Below, in pieces: positions 61,642 through 64,000 of a DNA stretch of 64,000 bases. Source of the DNA: Pelobates cultripes (lineage: Eukaryota; Chordata; Amphibia; Anura; Pelobatidae); NCBI GenBank assembly GCA_933207985.1, contig OW240917.1, positions 109,020,692 through 109,084,691 on the forward strand, given 5' to 3'. The translations under genes were made by a program, and so were the position numbers. Under the pieces are notes generated by a model. It was not told the origin of the DNA, searched no databases, and worked only from the letters and a program-made list of their open reading frames with translations. The first letter of the stretch is position 1. Each line of letters starts with the position of its first letter.

Positions 61642-64000
61642 ATGGAGGAATCACAAACCCCAGACCTCCAGGCCATGATAACAGCAGCCGTGGCTGCAGC
61701 CATGGAACAAGCCGCTTCCAAGTCGCTCCAAACAAACTCTGAAGTTCCCAGGCCCACCTCTAAACGGGTTCATTATAAGGCGGACTCCGAAGACTCAGAC
61801 TCTTCCAGGGAACACTCCCAACGGCGAAAACGCCATTGGAAGGGCAATGTAACCACACGCAAGGCTAAAGGGAAAGCCCCTGCTGATCGCAGGAAAGCCA
61901 CGGTTTGTGCTACCCACGATGCCACACAACTTTCCTCAGGTGAGGAAGATGTAGAACCCACTCAGGCACTAGCTGTGCTGGATGAATGGCAGGCGGCAGC
62001 CTCTGACCAGGGGGACTCCGACAGGGATTCCACGGCCAACTCTGACCCTTACTTCATAAGGGAACAGGGTCTGGGTGAGCCCCAGGACTCCATGGCAACA
62101 TCCATGGATAACCCACAGGAGGGCTCGGAGATTTTCCTCGACAATTCGGGCCTCCAAATGTTCGACCCAAGAAACATCCGGCACCCCCGTTCGGAAGAAT
62201 GGTCACCACCTGAGCATTTGGCAAGGTTTATGCACTTCTGGCTCAGAAAACCGCTAGACAAGGAAGTAAGAAACCGGATGAGATCCGAATGCCCTCGCCC
62301 TAGTCTACCGGACAAAGTGACGCACACCCCCGAGTTTGACCCGCTCATGACTACGTTCATGTCCCAAGGGGGTCGGGATCCGCGCAAGGGCATAGAGCGC
62401 TGCTTTAAAGGAGCGCAAGATAAGCTGCTAGATGCCATTGGGCCACTAGCCAGAATCATGGATATGGCGGATGAAGCCTATGAGAGGGCTGACACTTTTA
62501 CCCCAGATACGGTGCATGAATGGGCACGAGATACCCGTGAATGGGCACAAAGGTGTTTCTGTTTCCTAGGGAACACCAACGTAGCCCTCTCTTCGGAGAG
62601 CCGCCGAGCAGCACTTTACCGTATCGACGAAAAACTGGTCGAACTGGGGGATAAGGAATTAGGACCCTTAGCACAGGGTAAATTATTTGGAGAGGCCTTC
62701 GTTAAGGAATTAAATAAAAGGGTCAACATATTCACGTCCCTTAACAAGGCACAATCTTCAATGCGGAAAGTCTTCCGCGGTTCCCACACCCGTGGTGTTT
62801 TTGGAAGGGCTGGATGGCAGAGGGGCCGTGCCGCCAGCCGTTTTTGGCCATCCGGCCCCCGTACAACAAGGACTCAGATGTTCTACCCAGACTCATCTAG
62901 TCGAAATAGATTCAACCACTTCAGGGGATCTGATCGTGGCCGAGGCACCCGAGGACGCTCACGAGCAAGATTCTCCAACGGTAAGTCGGAATCTTACTCT
63001 TCCTCTAACCCCCTGTCATATCGCAGGTCGTGTTTCTCTTTTTTTCCAGAACTGGAAAGAACTATCTTCAGATGCGTGGATAATCCAAACGGTGCAGGGC
63101 TATCGAATAGAGTTCGACTCGACCCCGCTCCAGCTGACCCCTCCACGTCCAATCCAGACTACACGAGCAGATGCCCGCCTCATAGACGCGGAACTCCGAG
63201 AACTCCGCTCCAAGGGTGCCATTCAACCGGCTCCGGATGCCACCGGTTTCTACAGCAATATCTTCCTGGTCAGGAAGAAAACAGGCGAATTTCGCCCCGT
63301 TATCAATCTCAGGGAGCTCAATTCGCACGTGGTATATCGACATTTCAAAATGGAAGGTATACATCTCCTCCGGGACTTGCTTCGACGCGACGACTGGTTC
63401 ACTCGTCTGGACCTCAAAGATGCGTACCTTACCATTCCGGTACACAGAAGCAGCCGTCCCTACCTCCGCTTCTTCTGGCACGGGATCCCTTGGCAGTTCA
63501 CCTGTCTCCCGTTTGGCCTCAGCTCGGCCCCGTGGTGTTTTACCAAGATTATGAAGCCGGTAGTGGCAAAAATCAGATCCCAAGGTATAAGATGCATCAT
63601 CTACCTCGACGATATCCTGATCTTCGACGAGGATGCAGACACTCTGCGGAGACATACGGAATACGCACTACACCTTTTGGACTCTCTGGGTTTCGTCGTC
63701 AACCGTCCCAAGTCCGCATTGACCCCGGCTCAATCAGTTCAATTCCTCGGATTCGTAATAGACTCCACATCATGCACTCTTCACCTCCCGGCTACCAAAA
63801 TTACGGCAATCCGCAGGGAGATCCGGAAAGTCCTTCGTCGGACTACCATACCCCTACGATTACTGGCACGGATCGTAGGCCTTCTCTCCGCGTCCATCCA
63901 GGCCATTTTTCCCGGGCCCCTGCACTACAGGGCCATGCAACGCCTCAAGGCAAGTTTCCTTCGCAGACAACCGACATACGACCAACCGGTTCCAATGTCG
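61642..64000 (+). CDS. DIRS ORF1 (gag-like), frame open to the window end
   Basis: Start ATG at 61642 (TATAATGGAGG context), after several in-frame stops upstream. The first ~135 residues are acidic/Ser-rich with a basic patch (SKRVHY, SQRRKRHWKG). Residues about 190-380 look like a helical capsid-type region (EHLARFMHFWLRKPLDKEV, GAQDKLLDAIGPLARIMDMA, HEWARDTREWAQRCFCFLG). An Arg/Gly-rich C-terminal segment follows at about 430-446 (RGRGTRGRSRAR), typical of nucleic-acid-binding gag tails. No CCHC knuckle was seen. The frame has no stop through base 64000, overlapping the RT frame. Beyond about 63060 it is probably a shadow of the RT, so the true gag C-terminus may lie outside the window or be set by splicing. 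Confidence 0.75.
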   Translation, partial: MEESQTPDLQAMITAAVAAAMEQAASKSLQTNSEVPRPTSKRVHYKADSEDSDSSREHSQRRKRHWKGNVTTRKAKGKAPADRRKATVCATHDATQLSSGEEDVEPTQALAVLDEWQAAASDQGDSDRDSTANSDPYFIREQGLGEPQDSMATSMDNPQEGSEIFLDNSGLQMFDPRNIRHPRSEEWSPPEHLARFMHFWLRKPLDKEVRNRMRSECPRPSLPDKVTHTPEFDPLMTTFMSQGGRDPRKGIERCFKGAQDKLLDAIGPLARIMDMADEAYERADTFTPDTVHEWARDTREWAQRCFCFLGNTNVALSSESRRAALYRIDEKLVELGDKELGPLAQGKLFGEAFVKELNKRVNIFTSLNKAQSSMRKVFRGSHTRGVFGRAGWQRGRAASRFWPSGPRTTRTQMFYPDSSSRNRFNHFRGSDRGRGTRGRSRARFSNGKSESYSSSNPLSYRRSCFSFFPELERTIFRCVDNPNGAGLSNRVRLDPAPADPSTSNPDYTSRCPPHRRGTPRTPLQGCHSTGSGCHRFLQQYLPGQEENRRISPRYQSQGAQFARGISTFQNGRYTSPPGLASTRRLVHSSGPQRCVPYHSGTQKQPSLPPLLLARDPLAVHLSPVWPQLGPVVFYQDYEAGSGKNQIPRYKMHHLPRRYPDLRRGCRHSAETYGIRTTPFGLSGFRRQPSQVRIDPGSISSIPRIRNRLHIMHSSPPGYQNYGNPQGDPESPSSDYHTPTITGTDRRPSLRVHPGHFSRAPALQGHATPQGKFPSQTTDIRPTGSNV
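62714..64000 (+). CDS. DIRS reverse transcriptase ORF (3' partial)
   Basis: The frame is +1 relative to ORF1. It opens after a TAA at 62711-62713 and continues uninterrupted to the window end (429 codons); no ATG start is clear, so entry by splicing, frameshift or internal initiation is open. Motifs in order: FFQNWKELSSDAWIIQTVQG, KGAIQPAPDATGFYSNIFLV, KKTGEFRPVINLRELNSHV, FTRLDLKDAYLTIPVH (first catalytic Asp), LPFGLSSAPWCFTKIM and CIIYLDDILIF (YLDD at 63602-63613). SLGFVVNRPKSALTPAQ and FLGFVIDS follow. This SDAW..QTV.GY.I.F lead and FRPVINLREL pattern is characteristic of DIRS-class RTs. RNase H should follow beyond the edge. No stop or frameshift, so the element may be young. Confidence 0.88.
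   Translation, partial: MKGSTYSRPLTRHNLQCGKSSAVPTPVVFLEGLDGRGAVPPAVFGHPAPVQQGLRCSTQTHLVEIDSTTSGDLIVAEAPEDAHEQDSPTVSRNLTLPLTPCHIAGRVSLFFQNWKELSSDAWIIQTVQGYRIEFDSTPLQLTPPRPIQTTRADARLIDAELRELRSKGAIQPAPDATGFYSNIFLVRKKTGEFRPVINLRELNSHVVYRHFKMEGIHLLRDLLRRDDWFTRLDLKDAYLTIPVHRSSRPYLRFFWHGIPWQFTCLPFGLSSAPWCFTKIMKPVVAKIRSQGIRCIIYLDDILIFDEDADTLRRHTEYALHLLDSLGFVVNRPKSALTPAQSVQFLGFVIDSTSCTLHLPATKITAIRREIRKVLRRTTIPLRLLARIVGLLSASIQAIFPGPLHYRAMQRLKASFLRRQPTYDQPVPMS
62981..63049 (+). promoter_or_regulatory. Candidate splice donor and acceptor pair in the DIRS gag/RT overlap
   Basis: AACG|GTAAGT at 62980/62981 is a consensus donor. A pyrimidine tract TGTTTCTCTTTTTTTCCAG ends at 63049. Another acceptor-like CGCAG ends at 63026. 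The 69-nt span keeps the frame, while the 46-nt span would shift ORF1 into the RT frame. Spliceosomal introns have been described in some DIRS-like elements. The motif is seen; splicing is inference, and both lengths are very short for a vertebrate intron. Confidence 0.35.

Larger units (their letters stand above)
60603..64000 (+). mobile_element. DIRS-like retroelement (runs off the right edge)
   Basis: Begins within the L1 GRI block at about 60603, judged from the loss of L1 homology. A ~1.04-kb leader precedes the gag ATG (61642). The leader has an inverted repeat (AGCAGCAAAGAAATGA at 60658 against TCATTTCCTCTTTCTTTGCTGCT-type sequence at about 60735-60757, split by CTCT). It also has direct repeats of CGTTCGGCAGTTT type (61002-61190). 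Gag-like and RT frames follow. The RNase H, methylase-like domain, tyrosine recombinase and right terminal repeat expected in DIRS elements would lie past base 64000. No target-site duplication is expected. Confidence 0.8.

Noticed and set aside
1..64000. Host genes, tRNA or rRNA genes, CRISPR arrays
   Set aside because: No exon with host-protein homology, no tRNA-like fold or box pattern, and no regularly spaced palindromic repeat-spacer array was found; tandem arrays here have no unique spacers.

Overview
This window looks like a gene-free, repeat-dense stretch of a vertebrate genome, most likely an anuran amphibian. The assignment rests on the mix of elements: Tx1-clade L1 LINEs, CR1 and L2 LINEs, Penelope-like elements with a GIY-YIG endonuclease, a DIRS tyrosine-recombinase-class retroelement, a Ty3/gypsy chromovirus, Tc1 transposons, hAT miniatures and many TTAA-flanked miniatures. 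This is inference from element content; no host gene, tRNA or rRNA was recognised, and no bacterial or phage signal is present.

Layout. 1-1393: minus-strand gene of an unassigned DNA transposon, split by a 669-bp insert with a 14-bp target-site duplication that carries a decayed hammerhead ribozyme. 1597-2400: ~103-bp tandem repeat, with an 80-bp TTAA miniature inside. 5.8-6.4 kb: CA-rich minisatellite. 7.0-8.5 and 9.9-10.7 kb: two decayed CR1-like LINE copies, the first holding a complete hAT miniature. 8.6 kb: Penelope RT fragment. 10.7-11.5 kb: foldback element. 14.6 kb: hAT miniature. 16.2-16.8 kb: TTAA element.

17.3-28.3 kb is a three-level nest on the minus strand. A CR1 LINE, with an ORF1 esterase and an ORF2 endonuclease/RT, is split by a 5'-truncated Tx1 L1 LINE (14-bp duplication). 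That L1 is split by a 3.6-kb TTAA-ended palindrome holding inverted G/C-rich arrays. 28.3-29.6 kb is another composite repeat. 30.8-32.5 kb is an internally deleted Tc1 element with a 718-bp insert. 33.0-34.0 kb is a 990-bp hAT-like element carrying a second copy of the 80-bp TTAA miniature. 35.0-35.8 kb is an L2 3' end. 37.0-38.8 kb is a deletion derivative of a chromovirus with an intact integrase C-terminus and chromodomain.

41.1 kb is a Penelope 3' fragment and 42.3-42.7 kb a hAT miniature. 42.9-44.7 kb is a plus-strand CR1 copy of the same family as the nested one. 48.8-51.1 kb is a second nest: Penelope, then Tx1 L1, then a 501-bp TTAA element. 52.4-53.1 kb is an inverted repeat. 54.5-56.5 kb is a solo LTR with a 5-bp duplication, inserted in a 48-bp minisatellite and itself holding a ~1-kb foldback. 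56.9-57.9 kb is a Tc1 remnant. 59.0-60.6 kb is a near-intact Tx1 L1 RT, interrupted by a DIRS-like retroelement that runs off the right edge. In the DIRS element two overlapping frames (gag frame and RT frame) both stay open for about 1.29 kb.

Nothing here works as an operon or pathway. The genes are selfish elements at various stages of decay, and the nesting gives their relative ages. The most functional-looking pieces are the DIRS ORFs, the chromovirus integrase/chromodomain ORF, the Penelope GIY-YIG ORF and the L1 RT at 59-60.6 kb.
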